Source: Paraburkholderia sp. CNPSo 3272 (GTDB lineage: Bacteria; Pseudomonadota; Gammaproteobacteria; Burkholderiales; Burkholderiaceae). Taken from it: a DNA stretch of 64,000 nucleotides. The notes beneath the pieces are model-generated. The model was given only the letters and a program-made list of their open reading frames with translations, ran no database searches and was not told the DNA's origin. Made by a program: the position numbers and the translations under genes. Within the stretch, counting starts at the first letter, position 1. Each line of letters starts with the position of its first letter. The DNA lies in assembly GCF_024206495.1 (NCBI RefSeq), contig NZ_JAMBPQ010000008.1:124001-188000 (forward strand). Direction: 5' to 3'. This document shows, piece after piece, positions 1 through 9,122 of this stretch.

Positions 1-105
1 TTCGCGCGCATCGAAGTCGACGAGCGAGATAACCCACACCCATCCGCCGATCTGTTCGGCCGTCTGCACGAAGGCGCGCACGTTGCCTTTGTCCTTGGTG
101 TTCAT
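1..105 (-). CDS. Hypothetical protein, C-terminal part outside the window
   Basis: Only the first 35 codons are in the window. The reading frame starts at an ATG at 103-105 on the minus strand, preceded by a strong AGGAGGT ribosome binding site a few bases away, so a real gene start is likely. The visible N-terminus is MNTKDKGNVRAFVQTAEQI, followed by GGWVWVISLVDFDARE. There is no signal peptide or transmembrane segment in this part. I do not recognise the family and the function cannot be inferred from so little sequence. Confidence 0.6.
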   Translation of the reverse strand, partial: MNTKDKGNVRAFVQTAEQIGGWVWVISLVDFDARE

Positions 106-444
106 TTGACCTCCTCGAAGAAAACATCGCCAGCGTCGCCCGCGCAGCGCAGCGAGCGTGCTGTGGTTACGCGGTCGGCAGTGAATTGTGCAAGCACTAC
201 ATAGCTGACTCTCACGGGTCCTCGTTACAAGGCGACGTTCGAGAGGGCCGCGTGGGGTACGGCCCTGCTGCCCTCCCCCGCAACACTTCATTTTAGGCAA
301 TGGGAACAGACATACCACCGGCCACGTGCACGCGATCCCGCGCTGCGCGCCGGCCCGAAATGATCGCCACGACAAACTTTCGGGGCGAAGTCCGCCGCCT
401 CGGCACTAGAATTCAGACATGATTGCATTCCGAAGGAGGCTGCC
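106..444. other. Intergenic stretch without a supported gene
   Basis: About 340 bases between two divergent starts. It must hold the promoters of the leftward partial gene and of the small rightward membrane-protein gene, but I see no convincing -35/-10 pair, no long inverted repeat and no RNA gene. The last bases contain the strong Shine-Dalgarno site of the following small gene. Confidence 0.5.
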
Positions 445-600
445 ATGACTCAGCCGATGATCAGTTTTTGGGTTGGCCTCGTGGTTCTCGTTGTCGTCGC
501 CATGGCCCTGTCCCGTCGCTACAGGCGCGAGCACCCGCAAGAGAGCCTGAACCAGTGGCTCGACACGCACCATATGAGCTGGATGCATCGCAAGCACTAG
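445..600 (+). CDS. Small single-pass membrane protein (51 aa)
   Basis: A 51-residue product. Residues ~6-23 (ISFWVGLVVLVVVAMAL) form one hydrophobic helix, followed at once by a basic stretch (RRYRR) that predicts an N-out, C-in orientation by the positive-inside rule. The tail is polar and histidine-rich, ending MSWMHRKH. The start is chosen because a GAAGGAGG ribosome binding site lies directly upstream. No known domain is apparent; it is a stand-alone small gene followed by a zinc-ribbon protein about 85 bases downstream. Function unknown. Confidence 0.6.
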   Translation: MTQPMISFWVGLVVLVVVAMALSRRYRREHPQESLNQWLDTHHMSWMHRKH

Positions 601-685
601 CCGGCGGCTCGGTCTGACACCGAAGAGCACCCCCATTTCCTGCACTAGAATGGGTTATCGCCCGGATTCTCGTTAGAGGAATACC

Positions 686-850
686 ATGCCGACTTACCAG
701 TACAGATGCGAGAAGTGCGGTGAGATGTTCGAGCATGCCGAGCATCTTGCTGAACATGAATCCGCTCATCCGCCTTGCCCTAAGTGTGGCAGCGAGAAGG
801 TTGAGCACATCCCCACACCGTTCGTGGCGAAGACATCCAGGAAGTCCTGA
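686..850 (+). CDS. FmdB-type zinc-ribbon protein (54 aa)
   Basis: A 54-residue protein starting MPTYQYRCEKCGEMFEHAEH. It has two CxxC knuckles, CEKC at residues 8-11 and CPKC near residue 38, which is the four-cysteine zinc ribbon of the FmdB/CxxC_CXXC_SSSS family. The MPxYxYxC opening is diagnostic of the family. An AGAGGA site precedes the ATG. Members are small soluble zinc-binding proteins once annotated as putative regulators; the biochemical role is not established. The gene converges with the RND pump gene, leaving only 15 bases between the stops. Confidence 0.85.
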   Translation: MPTYQYRCEKCGEMFEHAEHLAEHESAHPPCPKCGSEKVEHIPTPFVAKTSRKS

Positions 851-865
851 AGTCTCTTCGGTTGC

Positions 866-3800
866 TCAGGCCTGCTCCGGATGCTTCCTGTCCCGATGGT
901 GGTCCGCGGCAAGGAACATATACATCGCAGGCACGACGAACAGCGTGAACAGCGTGCCGATCGACATCCCCGTGAAGATCACGAGTCCCATCGCGTTGCG
1001 GCCGGCCGCGCCCGCACCCGATGCGATCACGAGCGGCACGACGCCCAGCACCATCGCGGCCGTCGTCATCAGGATCGGCCGCAAGCGCACGCCCGCCGCT
1101 TCTTCGAGCGCTTCGCGCTTGCCGCGCCCCGCGCGTTGCAGTTCATTAGCGAACTGCACGATCAGAATGCCGTGCTTGCTGACGAGGCCCATCAGCGTGA
1201 CGAGTCCCACTTGCGTGTAAATGTTGAGCGTCGTGAGTCCCACGTTGATGAAGATCAGCGCGCCGAACAGCGCCATCGGCACCGACACGAGAATCACGAC
1301 CGGATCGCGAAAGCTCTCGAACTGAGCGGCGAGCGCGAGAAACACGATGATCGTCGCCAGCAGCAGCGTGGTCACGAAGCCGCCGGACTCCTGCACGAAT
1401 TGTCGCGACAAACCGGAATAATCGGCCGTGTATCCCGCCGGCGCGACGTCGATGGTGGCATTGCGCAGGAAGTCGAGCACTTCGCTCTGCGAGATGCCCG
1501 GCGCGAGCACGCCGGAAATCGTGGCCGAATTCAGCTGCTGGAAGTGATTGATCGACTCGGGGACGACGTTGCGTTTCAGATGCGTGACCGTCGATGCGGG
1601 AATCACACTGCCATCGGGCGTGCGCAAGTAATAATCGAGCACTTGCGAGGGGTTCAGCCGGTCCGTTTGCAGTACCTGCGGAATCACCTTGTACGAGCGG
1701 CCGGCAATCGAAAAGTAGTTGACGAAGTTCCCGCCGAGCGCCGCGCCCAGCGTCTGCCCGACATCGCTTTGCGTGAGGCCGAGAGAAGCGACTTTGTCGC
1801 GGTCCACGAGCAACACGCTTTCCGGCTTGTCGATCTTCAGATCGCTGTCGACGAAGAAGAACATGCCGCTTGCGCGCGCCTTTTGCAGCACGGCTTGCGA
1901 CACTTCGTTGAGGTTCTCGAACGGCTCCGTCGTGCTGATGACGAATTGCACGGGCAGTCCTTGCGCGCCCGGCAGGGGCGGAAACTGAAATGCGGCGACA
2001 CGCGCGCCCGCGATGCCGTTCCACTTCTGCTGCAATTCCTGCTGTAATTGCGTCGCGCCCTTCTTGCGCTTGTCCCACGTCTTGAAGAGCACGCCGCCGA
2101 TACCCTGATTCAACGTCGGCACGCCCGTAAGCTGGAACATCTGCGCGTATTCGGGCAACTGCTGCGAGATCTCGAAGACCTGATCCGCGTAGGTCTGCAT
2201 CTGCTGGATCGTCGCGTTCGGCGGCCCCAGGACCTGGGACAGGACGATGCCCTGGTCCTCCTGAGGTGCAAGCTCCGATTGCGACGTCATGAAGAGATAG
2301 ACGGTGCCGCACAGGAGCAGCGCCCCCATCGCGACGAACACGGGCCACGTGTCGAGCATCGCATGCAACAGGCGCCGGTAGCCGTGATGCACACGTTCGA
2401 ACTGCCGGTCGACGAAGCGCGGGAAGCGGCCCGACTGCTGGTCCATGCGGAAAAAGCGCGAGCACATCATCGGCGAAAGCGTCAGCGCGATCACGCCCGA
2501 CACGGTGACGGCGCCCGCGAGCGTGAACGCAAACTCAGTGAAAAGCGCCCCAGTCAATCCGCCCTGAAATCCGATCGGCACGTACACGGCGATCAGCACG
2601 ACTGTCATCGCGAGAATCGGGCCGCCGAGTTCGCGCGCCGCGATCAGTGCGGCTTCGAAAGGCCGCCTGCCCTCCTCCTTCATGTGCCGGTCGACGTTCT
2701 CGACCACGATGATCGCATCGTCGACCACGAGGCCGATGGCGAGCACGAGCGCAAGCAGTGTCAGCAGATTGATTGAATAGCCGAGCACCTGCATCACGAA
2801 GAACGTGCCGATCAGCGAGAGCGGCATCGCGATCACGGGCACGATCACCGCGCGCAAGCTGCCAAGGAAAAGGAAGATCACGACCGTCACGATCAACAGC
2901 GCCTCGACGAGCGTCTTCACCACTTCTGCGATCGCCGTGTTGATGAAGTCGGTCGCATCGTAGACGATGTCGCCCGTCATGCCCGTCGGGAACTGCCGCT
3001 GCAGTTCCGGGAAAATCGCTTTCACGCGCTTCGCGACGTCGAGCACGTTCGCATCGGGCGCCACCTTGATGCCGATGAACACCGACCGTTTGCCGCTGAA
3101 CGCGACGTTGAAGTCGTAATTGTCCGCGCCGAGCACGACGTTCGCGACATCTTCGAGGCGCACGATCGCGCCGTTCTTCTGCGTGACGACGAGTTTCTTG
3201 AAGTCCTCGACGGAATGCAGGTCTGTGCCCGCATTCAGATCGACGCTTATCATCTGGCCTTTAGTCGTGCCAAGCGTCGCCAGATAGTTGTTGTTGCCGA
3301 GCGCCGTGAAGACGTCGGCGGCGGTCACGTTGTGCGCGGCGAGCCTGCTCGAGTCGAGCCATGCGCGCAGCGCGAACTGACGGCCGCCGAGCACTTCCGC
3401 CGTCTGCACGCCCTGGACCGAATCGAGCTTCGGCTTCACGACACGCAGCAGATAATCCGTGACGTTGTTGCTCGGCAGCACGTCGCTGTAAAAGCCCATG
3501 TACATCGCGTCGGTGGTTTGACCCACTTGCACGGTCAGCACGGGCTGTTGCGCCTGCGGCGGCAACTGGTTGCGCACCGATGCGATCTGCGTGTTGATCT
3601 CCGTGAGCGCGCGGTTGGAATCGTAATTGAGCCGCAGCGTCGCGGTGATCGTCGAGACACCCGTGGTGCTCGTCGACGACATGTAGTCGATACCCTGTGC
3701 CTGTGCGATCGCGGCTTCGAGCGGTTGCGTGATGAAGCCGGCCATCGTGTCGGCGCTCGCGCCATAGTACGCGGTGGTGATCGTCACCACGCCGTTTTCG

Positions 3801-3919
3801 GTTTGCGGATACTCGCTGACCTTCAGCGCCGCAAGCGAGCGCAAGCCGAGCACGAGTATCAGCAGACTCACCACCGATGCGAGGACAGGCCGTTCAATGA
3901 AGATGTCGGTGAATTTCAT
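866..3919 (-). CDS. RND efflux pump, inner-membrane proton/drug antiporter (HAE1 family, MexI-like)
   Basis: The 1017-residue product is full length for a HAE1 family RND transporter, the inner-membrane pump of a tripartite drug exporter. It begins MKFTDIFIERPVLASVV, the usual cytoplasmic N-terminus leading into TM1. The proton-relay aspartates of TM4 are present as D400-D401 in GLVVDDAIIVVENV, and the TM10 lysine is present in GLVSKHGILIVQ near residue 930. Two large periplasmic loops lie after TM1 and TM7. It is the last gene of an operon: the membrane-fusion protein ends 11 bases upstream. Closest in character to the MexI-like subgroup, but the substrate cannot be told from sequence. No regulator gene is adjacent. 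Confidence 0.95.
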   Translation of the reverse strand: MKFTDIFIERPVLASVVSLLILVLGLRSLAALKVSEYPQTENGVVTITTAYYGASADTMAGFITQPLEAAIAQAQGIDYMSSTSTTGVSTITATLRLNYDSNRALTEINTQIASVRNQLPPQAQQPVLTVQVGQTTDAMYMGFYSDVLPSNNVTDYLLRVVKPKLDSVQGVQTAEVLGGRQFALRAWLDSSRLAAHNVTAADVFTALGNNNYLATLGTTKGQMISVDLNAGTDLHSVEDFKKLVVTQKNGAIVRLEDVANVVLGADNYDFNVAFSGKRSVFIGIKVAPDANVLDVAKRVKAIFPELQRQFPTGMTGDIVYDATDFINTAIAEVVKTLVEALLIVTVVIFLFLGSLRAVIVPVIAMPLSLIGTFFVMQVLGYSINLLTLLALVLAIGLVVDDAIIVVENVDRHMKEEGRRPFEAALIAARELGGPILAMTVVLIAVYVPIGFQGGLTGALFTEFAFTLAGAVTVSGVIALTLSPMMCSRFFRMDQQSGRFPRFVDRQFERVHHGYRRLLHAMLDTWPVFVAMGALLLCGTVYLFMTSQSELAPQEDQGIVLSQVLGPPNATIQQMQTYADQVFEISQQLPEYAQMFQLTGVPTLNQGIGGVLFKTWDKRKKGATQLQQELQQKWNGIAGARVAAFQFPPLPGAQGLPVQFVISTTEPFENLNEVSQAVLQKARASGMFFFVDSDLKIDKPESVLLVDRDKVASLGLTQSDVGQTLGAALGGNFVNYFSIAGRSYKVIPQVLQTDRLNPSQVLDYYLRTPDGSVIPASTVTHLKRNVVPESINHFQQLNSATISGVLAPGISQSEVLDFLRNATIDVAPAGYTADYSGLSRQFVQESGGFVTTLLLATIIVFLALAAQFESFRDPVVILVSVPMALFGALIFINVGLTTLNIYTQVGLVTLMGLVSKHGILIVQFANELQRAGRGKREALEEAAGVRLRPILMTTAAMVLGVVPLVIASGAGAAGRNAMGLVIFTGMSIGTLFTLFVVPAMYMFLAADHHRDRKHPEQA

Positions 3920-3930
3920 CGCGCGCTCTT

Positions 3931-5082
3931 CTATTGTTCCTGAGGCGTCGGGTTCGGGCTATTCGAAGGCAGCACGCGGTTGTCGATCACGAGGGGCGTG
4001 CCGTTTTTCAGTTTCAGCTGCCCGCTCGTCACGACCTGCGTGCCTTCGCTGATGCCCTTGAGAATCGCGACCTGGTCGCCGCGCGTCGGCCCCGGGGTGA
4101 CAAACACCTGTTGCGCGACGGGCACCATCTTGCCTTGTGCATTCTTATGTTCGCCGGGCTTCACGATGAACACGGTCGCGCCATACGGGTTATAGGTAAT
4201 CGCCGTTTGCGGCAAGGTCAGATAGCGCTGCGCGCCGCCCGCATCAATCTTCACGTTCGCATACATGCCAGGCAGCAGCTTGCGCTCGCGATTGTCGACT
4301 GTCGCCTCGATCTGGACGTTGCGCGTGCTGCTGTCCACGCGCGGATTGATCGAGCGAATCTTGCCGTCGAACGTGCGGTTGCCGAACGCATCCGTATCGA
4401 CGACGATGGTCTGGCCCACCTGCAATTGGCCGAGTTGCTGCTGCGGCAGAAAGAAGTCGGCGTAGATCGGGTCGATGGCTTGCAGCGTGACGATGGCGTC
4501 GCCCGGATTGAGGTACTGGCCGGGATTGACCGTCGTGATGCCGACGCGTCCCGCGAACGGCGCGCGAATCGTCTTCTTTACGACGAGGGCGGCCTGTTGA
4601 TCGACCTGGGCTCGTTTGCTCTTGAGGTCGGCGGCGTCGGCATCGAGCTGCGCCCTGGCAATCGCCTGAATATCGAACTGCGCCTTGTCGCGCTTGTAGA
4701 CCGTTTGCGCAAGGTCCGCCGCTGCCTGCAGCGACGCGAGTTGCGCGCGGTCCGAATCGTCGTTCAGGCGCACTAGCACCTGGCCTGTCTTCACCTCCTG
4801 GCCCGAGTTGAACGCGATCTCGCGCACGAGCCCGGCCACTTCCGTCGTCACGTCCACGCCGCGCACCGCGCGCAGGCTGCCCACAGCGGCAAGCTGCGGC
4901 TGCCATGTTTGATAGCTCGCGATAGCGGCCGTGACGGTGGCGGGCGGCGCAGCGTTGCTTGCCATGAACTTCTTGATCATGTGCGCCCTGAACAGATTGA
5001 AGCCGACCAGCGCGCCGAGCAGTATGCCCACGCAGATCAGCATGATGATCATCCGCTTTGCCATCGGCTTTTTCGTCGTCAT
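3931..5082 (-). CDS. RND efflux periplasmic adaptor (membrane fusion protein)
   Basis: A periplasmic adaptor of about 383 residues that bridges the inner-membrane pump and the outer-membrane channel. One N-terminal helix (RMIIMLICVGILLGALVGF) anchors it. The order that follows is typical of the HlyD/AcrA family: lipoyl half (VTTEVAGLVREIAFNSGQEV), alpha-helical hairpin rich in Ala/Gln (about 110-170), second lipoyl half (IRAPFAGRVGITTVNPGQYL), beta-barrel and membrane-proximal domain. Two ATGs lie two codons apart. I take the inner one, since CAGGA lies 7 bases before it and only one base before the outer ATG at 5088. It sits between the outer-membrane and pump genes with short gaps. Confidence 0.93.
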   Translation of the reverse strand: MTTKKPMAKRMIIMLICVGILLGALVGFNLFRAHMIKKFMASNAAPPATVTAAIASYQTWQPQLAAVGSLRAVRGVDVTTEVAGLVREIAFNSGQEVKTGQVLVRLNDDSDRAQLASLQAAADLAQTVYKRDKAQFDIQAIARAQLDADAADLKSKRAQVDQQAALVVKKTIRAPFAGRVGITTVNPGQYLNPGDAIVTLQAIDPIYADFFLPQQQLGQLQVGQTIVVDTDAFGNRTFDGKIRSINPRVDSSTRNVQIEATVDNRERKLLPGMYANVKIDAGGAQRYLTLPQTAITYNPYGATVFIVKPGEHKNAQGKMVPVAQQVFVTPGPTRGDQVAILKGISEGTQVVTSGQLKLKNGTPLVIDNRVLPSNSPNPTPQEQ

Positions 5083-5119
5083 CGTCATGTCCTGGCAGGG
5101 ACGGTCACTGCGAAAGGAT

Positions 5120-6697
5120 TCATTTCGGCATGGGCGGGGTCGGCTGGGCTGCCTGGCTCGTCGCCGTGTCGTTCCACCAGCCGCCGCCGAGCGCCTGAAA
5201 CAGCGCCGCCGTGTCCGCATAGCGCGCGGCCTGCGCCTGCGCGAGATTCACGACGGTCTGCTGGTATTGACGCTGTGCATCGAGCAGCGCCAGATAGCTG
5301 ACGCCGCCGATGCGAAACTGGCCGCGCGTCAGGTCGAGCGAATCGCTGGCTGCACGCCATGCTTGCGTCTGCGCGCTCAGGCCGGTTGCATCGTGCTCGA
5401 GCGCGCGCAACGTATCGGCCACGTTCTGGAATGCGAGCAGCACCGTTTGACGGTATTGCGCGTTGGCCTCGTCGAATGCCGCTTCTGCCGCGCGCTTTTG
5501 CGCGCTCAACTGGCCGCCGTGAAAGATCGGCTGCGTGATGCCTGCGCCGATGCTCCAGATCATGTCGGCGTACTTAAGAAGGCCCGCTGGCGTCAGCGCC
5601 TGCGGGCCGTAACTCGCGGAGAGCGTGAGCTGCGGATACAGGTTCGCCGTCGCCACGCCGACCTGGGCGCTCGCCTGATGCAGCGTGGCATCGGCGGCGA
5701 GAATGTCGGGACGCTGCCGCACGAGCGAAGACGGCACGCTGACGGGCAACGCTTGCGGCAGCGTGAACATCGACATCCTGAACTCGGGCACATCCGCATC
5801 GCTCGGCGGCTTGCCCGCAAGGACTGCGAGCTGGTGACGCGTCTGGTCGAGCGACTGATGCAACGGCGGCAATGTCGCGCGCGTCTGCGCCACCAGCGTT
5901 TCTTGCGTAAGTACCGCTGGGCGGCTCACGCCACCCAGTTCGAGCTGCTGGCGCATGATGCCGAGTTGCGCGTCTTCGTCGTCGGCGATTCGCGCCGTCG
6001 CTTCGATCTGCTCCCGCAGCGAGGCTTCCTTGATGGCCGCCGTCACGATATTCGCGGACAACGCGAGATACGCCGCTTGCAACTGAAAACCCTGGTAATC
6101 GACCTGCGAGCGCAACGACTCGAGCTCGCGCCTTCCGCCGCCGAACACATCGAGGTTGTACGACACATTCACCGATGCGTTGTAGAGGTTCAGCAGTTCC
6201 GTTAGCTGCGGCTCCCCGAACGTGACGCCGTTGAACTTCTCGCGCGTCGCATTGGCCTTCGCATCGACGGACGGATAGAGCGTAGTGCCCATTTGCGCAC
6301 GAAGATTTTCTCCGGCCTGCCTGAGCGCCGCTTGCGCCGCGGCAACGTTGGGGCTGTTGGCGAGTGCCTCGCGGATCAGCGCGTCGAGCGGCTCGCAATG
6401 ATAGAGCGTCCACCACTGGGCGGGAATGTCCAGGCCGGCCACGAACTGTTGCGGAACACCCGATGCGCCCGGCGCAGTGGCCGTTTGGTCGGGTAGCGGC
6501 GTGGACGTGTACGTGCCGGTAGCGGGCGGCGCGGGCGTACGGTAATCCGGGCCGACCGTGCAGCCGGACAAGGCGATCAGGAGAGAGACCCATGCAGCAC
6601 GCGTGAGCGTCTCGCAGGCTGCATGGCGGCGAGACGCACTGCGCGAATGCCAGTGCGAGCGGCTGCGACGGAAACCGGGGTTGACGTCATCGATCAT
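5120..6697 (-). CDS. RND efflux outer-membrane lipoprotein (NodT/OprM family)
   Basis: A 525-residue outer-membrane channel protein. After a basic N-terminus there is a hydrophobic segment ending in a lipobox, LLIALSGC, so the mature protein should begin with an acylated cysteine followed by TVGPDYRTPAPP, the standard NodT/OprM opening. Two repeats of coiled-coil helices and short strands fill the rest, consistent with the trimeric TolC fold. The frame is open much further upstream, but the start at MIDDVNPG is preferred because GGTGG precedes it and the lipobox then falls at the expected distance. This gene comes first in the operon, before adaptor and pump, which is the reverse of the common adaptor-pump-channel order. 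Confidence 0.92.
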   Translation of the reverse strand: MIDDVNPGFRRSRSHWHSRSASRRHAACETLTRAAWVSLLIALSGCTVGPDYRTPAPPATGTYTSTPLPDQTATAPGASGVPQQFVAGLDIPAQWWTLYHCEPLDALIREALANSPNVAAAQAALRQAGENLRAQMGTTLYPSVDAKANATREKFNGVTFGEPQLTELLNLYNASVNVSYNLDVFGGGRRELESLRSQVDYQGFQLQAAYLALSANIVTAAIKEASLREQIEATARIADDEDAQLGIMRQQLELGGVSRPAVLTQETLVAQTRATLPPLHQSLDQTRHQLAVLAGKPPSDADVPEFRMSMFTLPQALPVSVPSSLVRQRPDILAADATLHQASAQVGVATANLYPQLTLSASYGPQALTPAGLLKYADMIWSIGAGITQPIFHGGQLSAQKRAAEAAFDEANAQYRQTVLLAFQNVADTLRALEHDATGLSAQTQAWRAASDSLDLTRGQFRIGGVSYLALLDAQRQYQQTVVNLAQAQAARYADTAALFQALGGGWWNDTATSQAAQPTPPMPK

Positions 6698-7060
6698 CGA
6701 TCCACCCTGTTTCAGCGGAATACGAACGAAACGGCAAATGCAGAGCTTGAAATCATGCCACAACATGTTCACGCGACCCGCGAACGGATTTCCCAAGGGG
6801 CCCACGCCTTGCCGCAAATGCCAGCCGAATGCCGGAATCCCGAAGCTTTCCGATGATCGAAAGGGTTTCGAAAGCGGACTGATATCCCCCGATGCCAGGT
6901 GCTGTATGTGGCTGCCGCCGGCGGCGGTGTTCGAAGGTGGAGTCTGCTGGCAGAAGTTGAGATGGGGCCCGACTTCCGGTTGACGCGGGATTGAACCGCG
7001 AACGGACGCCTCGCCAGCCTGTGATCGTTCGCGGCAGACAGCCGTGAATGGGTGCACCGG
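6698..7060. other. Intergenic stretch upstream of the efflux operon
   Basis: About 360 bases between the efflux operon start and a leftward hypothetical gene. It probably holds the pump promoter, but I cannot point to a firm -35/-10 pair. The open frame running through it continues the channel gene upstream and has no coding character. A 17-base hairpin resembling a tRNA T-arm lies at 6984-7000, but no cloverleaf can be built around it. Confidence 0.45.
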
Positions 7061-7405
7061 TCACCGACCGGTCAGACTCTTCAGGATTTTCCGAACGATG
7101 CGTTCGTGCCGCGTGAGCGCCGCTTCGAGCGTGCTAGCGCCATAGCTCTCGTTGTCATGGTGCACTTCCATTCCGGCGACTCGCGTCACGAAGAGCGCGG
7201 GTTCCGCAGCCCCCGCGTCGGCCACGCCGCGAAAGCGCGTCGTGACCGTCACGCCGGACTCTTCGAGCAATGTACGGCGAAAGACCAATTCGTTCTCCGC
7301 CATCCAGCGCGACCACTCGCTGCGGTCGAACACCTCGACAGGCCTGTTCTTCGCATCGAGGACGTAGAAGCGTTCACCCTTGGGCGGGACGGAGCGGGAT
7401 GTCAT
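7061..7405 (-). CDS. Hypothetical protein (114 aa)
   Basis: A soluble 114-residue protein without signal peptide or membrane helix, beginning MTSRSVPPKGERFYVLDAKN. It contains a Trp-rich segment (FDRSEWSRWMAENELVFRR) and a short strand-rich middle (GVTVTTRFRGV), and ends in a basic helix (RIVRKILKSLTGR). No catalytic or binding motif that I recognise. The ribosome binding site is weak. Amino-acid composition and codon use look like a real gene. Context offers no clue: it stands alone between two long non-coding stretches. Confidence 0.55.
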   Translation of the reverse strand: MTSRSVPPKGERFYVLDAKNRPVEVFDRSEWSRWMAENELVFRRTLLEESGVTVTTRFRGVADAGAAEPALFVTRVAGMEVHHDNESYGASTLEAALTRHERIVRKILKSLTGR

Positions 7406-8040
7406 CTATTGGTCGGGCGCGCGCAGGAAGCTGATCGCCTCCCGCCATCAGCTATTGTCGACATGGCCAATCCAGTCGTTGTGCTCAGCCGCCCCAAAAG
7501 AAGCGACCCGAGATAGATGGACGTGGCTCCATTCCTCCCGGGCGTCGCGGCGACGGTCATCGCCTCGAACGGCCTCTATGTTCCGCAACTCACGGCTTTG
7601 TAATTTTCCGATGCGAGACGATACCGCCTCCTTGCATCGTACGTTTCCAGGCTTCATCGGCATGTTGCTGCGCGGATTTCAAGGTGCGCGCGGCCCGTTG
7701 CCCTGCTCTTGGCATTGGCGTGAACGCGGAAGTCAAGCCAGACAACGCACGGCGGACCGTCCTCGTGACCATGGTTTGCTCCGCGTAGACATCGGACTGA
7801 TGAGTCTAACCTTTCCCCCCGGGGCTTGCGAGACTGTACGTTTAACCAGCCATGGCGATGCCTTCAGTCGGGTGGGGAACGCCGCCTGCAGGATCGCCTC
7901 GCGAACCTCTGTTTGCGAGGATCGGGAGGGTTCTCTTGCCCAATGACGGGGCGACATCCGCACCGCCCCTGCGTACCGAGGCCCAATGCAGTTTCATGGC
8001 ATGATCGTGCGGACCTTCACACAACCTGAGGAGCAACGCG
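7406..8040. other. 635-base stretch with no supported gene
   Basis: Open frames exist on both strands (a 188-codon frame on the plus strand is the longest), but their translations are rich in Arg, Ser, Cys and Trp with no hydrophobic core or known motif, as expected of chance frames in GC-rich DNA. Composition wanders and short AT-richer patches occur near 7590-7620 and 7800. It could be a decayed gene region. I found no terminal repeats or transposase remnant. Confidence 0.45.
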
Positions 8041-8328
8041 ATGGCGACTTATATTGTCTTTACGAAGGAAAGCACGCAGGATCAGAGTGAGCTCGACATC
8101 TACCAGAGCAAGGTGGGCGAGACCTTCAAAGGTCATCCGGTCAAGGTTCTCGCCGCCTACGGACCTCAACAGGTTCTGGAGGGCGAAGCGCCAGAGGGCG
8201 TCGTGATAGTGGAGTTTCCGTCGACTGCGGCCGCACGTGCGTGGTACGACAGCCCGGCGTATCAGGAAGTCGCGCAGCACCGGTTCAAGGGCGCGCGCTA
8301 TCGCGCCGTTCTTGTCGAAGGCGTGTGA
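8041..8328 (+). CDS. DUF1330 family protein
   Basis: A 95-residue protein of the DUF1330 ferredoxin-like alpha/beta-barrel family: MATYIVFTKESTQD at the start, a strand-helix-strand middle, and the family hallmark EFPSTAAARAWYDSPAYQEV near residues 58-78, then a final strand ARYRAVLVEG. Full length for the family, which is small, cytoplasmic and probably dimeric. Its substrate is unknown. A GAGGAGC ribosome binding site fixes the start. It appears monocistronic. Confidence 0.9.
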   Translation: MATYIVFTKESTQDQSELDIYQSKVGETFKGHPVKVLAAYGPQQVLEGEAPEGVVIVEFPSTAAARAWYDSPAYQEVAQHRFKGARYRAVLVEGV

Positions 8329-8367
8329 CAAAGGCACGACGTTCGGCCCGCGGAGCCGGGCCTCGAT

Positions 8368-8625
8368 ATGACTGACGCGGCACTAGTGCGCGTGACGCCG
8401 TTCGGACTAAGGGCAAGTATTGACTTTAGCGATCGCGGGCTGGGAAAAATCTACGTGTTTCCGATTATTTCAAGTACGGGCACTCAGGTCGTTGTCGGTG
8501 GTAACGACAAGCATCTGGACTTTCGGATCTGGACGTTGACCGCATTGCACCTCTCGCCAGGTGAGCTTTCTTTGCCGACCACAGATGGGGCGCCCAAAGA
8601 TGCCCGGGTGCGGCCCGTGAGATGA
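8368..8625 (+). CDS. Possible small hypothetical protein (85 aa)
   Basis: An 85-codon frame whose translation has beta-strand character (RVTPFGLRASIDFSDRGLGK, then IYVFPIISSTGTQVVVGG) and is not dominated by Arg/Ser as chance frames here are. A GGAG sits about 11 bases before the ATG. It lies between two genes on the same strand, 39 bases after DUF1330 and 27 bases before the next gene. No family recognised. It could be a real short gene or a chance frame. Confidence 0.35.
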   Translation: MTDAALVRVTPFGLRASIDFSDRGLGKIYVFPIISSTGTQVVVGGNDKHLDFRIWTLTALHLSPGELSLPTTDGAPKDARVRPVR

Positions 8626-8652
8626 TGTGCCACCGTCAACAAGAGATATGGG

Positions 8653-9036
8653 ATGACAACGACATTCGACGAGGCAACAACGGCGGCGATCGCCGCGTTT
8701 GCCCAACTGGATTTCTACACGGCTGTGCAGGCGATGCGCGCCGAGGCCGACTACGACCGCGAACGGGACCAGTGGATCTCGCGTTACATCGACGAGCACG
8801 GCGGCGGCGCGGACGATGCGGCCTACGACGCCCTGCACGCGCAGGCCCGGGCAACTCCGGAATACGCGCGGTTCGTCGATGCCGTTCGCGGCGAACTCCT
8901 GGATTACTTCGGCGTGGCGGGCAATCAACTGGACTGGGTGGTCCTGCTGCGCAACGACGACAGCGACGAGCTGTGGGCGGAGGTCAACCGGCAGCGAAGC
9001 GCGCTGGGAACCGGTGAGGTGCGCGGAGACCTCTGA
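8653..9036 (+). CDS. Hypothetical acidic protein (127 aa)
   Basis: A 127-residue acidic, helical, soluble protein beginning MTTTFDEATTAAIAAFAQLD. It is rich in Ala, Asp and Glu, with a run of amphipathic helices and an aromatic centre (ELLDYFGVAGNQLDWVVLLR, about residues 76-95). Composition is convincing for a real gene. The start is preceded by AAGAGATATGGG, a modest ribosome binding site. I do not recognise a family; there is no active-site motif, signal peptide or membrane helix. Confidence 0.55.
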   Translation: MTTTFDEATTAAIAAFAQLDFYTAVQAMRAEADYDRERDQWISRYIDEHGGGADDAAYDALHAQARATPEYARFVDAVRGELLDYFGVAGNQLDWVVLLRNDDSDELWAEVNRQRSALGTGEVRGDL

Positions 9037-9122
9037 ACATCGTTTGCCATCGGAGTGGTAAGCAATGGATTAGGTGTGCATAAACTCAAGCCGGTGCCGC
9101 TGCCACCGCGACTTGTCATTTT

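Noticed and set aside
6740..6770. A TGGCATG-N-GC element resembling a sigma-54 promoter before the efflux operon
   Set aside because: The GG-to-GC distance is one base too long, which sigma-54 does not tolerate.
6984..7000. A tRNA T-arm-like hairpin (5-bp stem, TTCAATC loop) on the minus strand
   Set aside because: The flanking sequence cannot form an acceptor stem, D-arm or anticodon arm, and there is no CCA end, so it is at most a remnant or a chance hairpin.
7380..7946. A 188-codon plus-strand frame
   Set aside because: It overlaps the start of a better-supported gene and the translation has the Arg/Ser/Cys-rich look of a chance frame.
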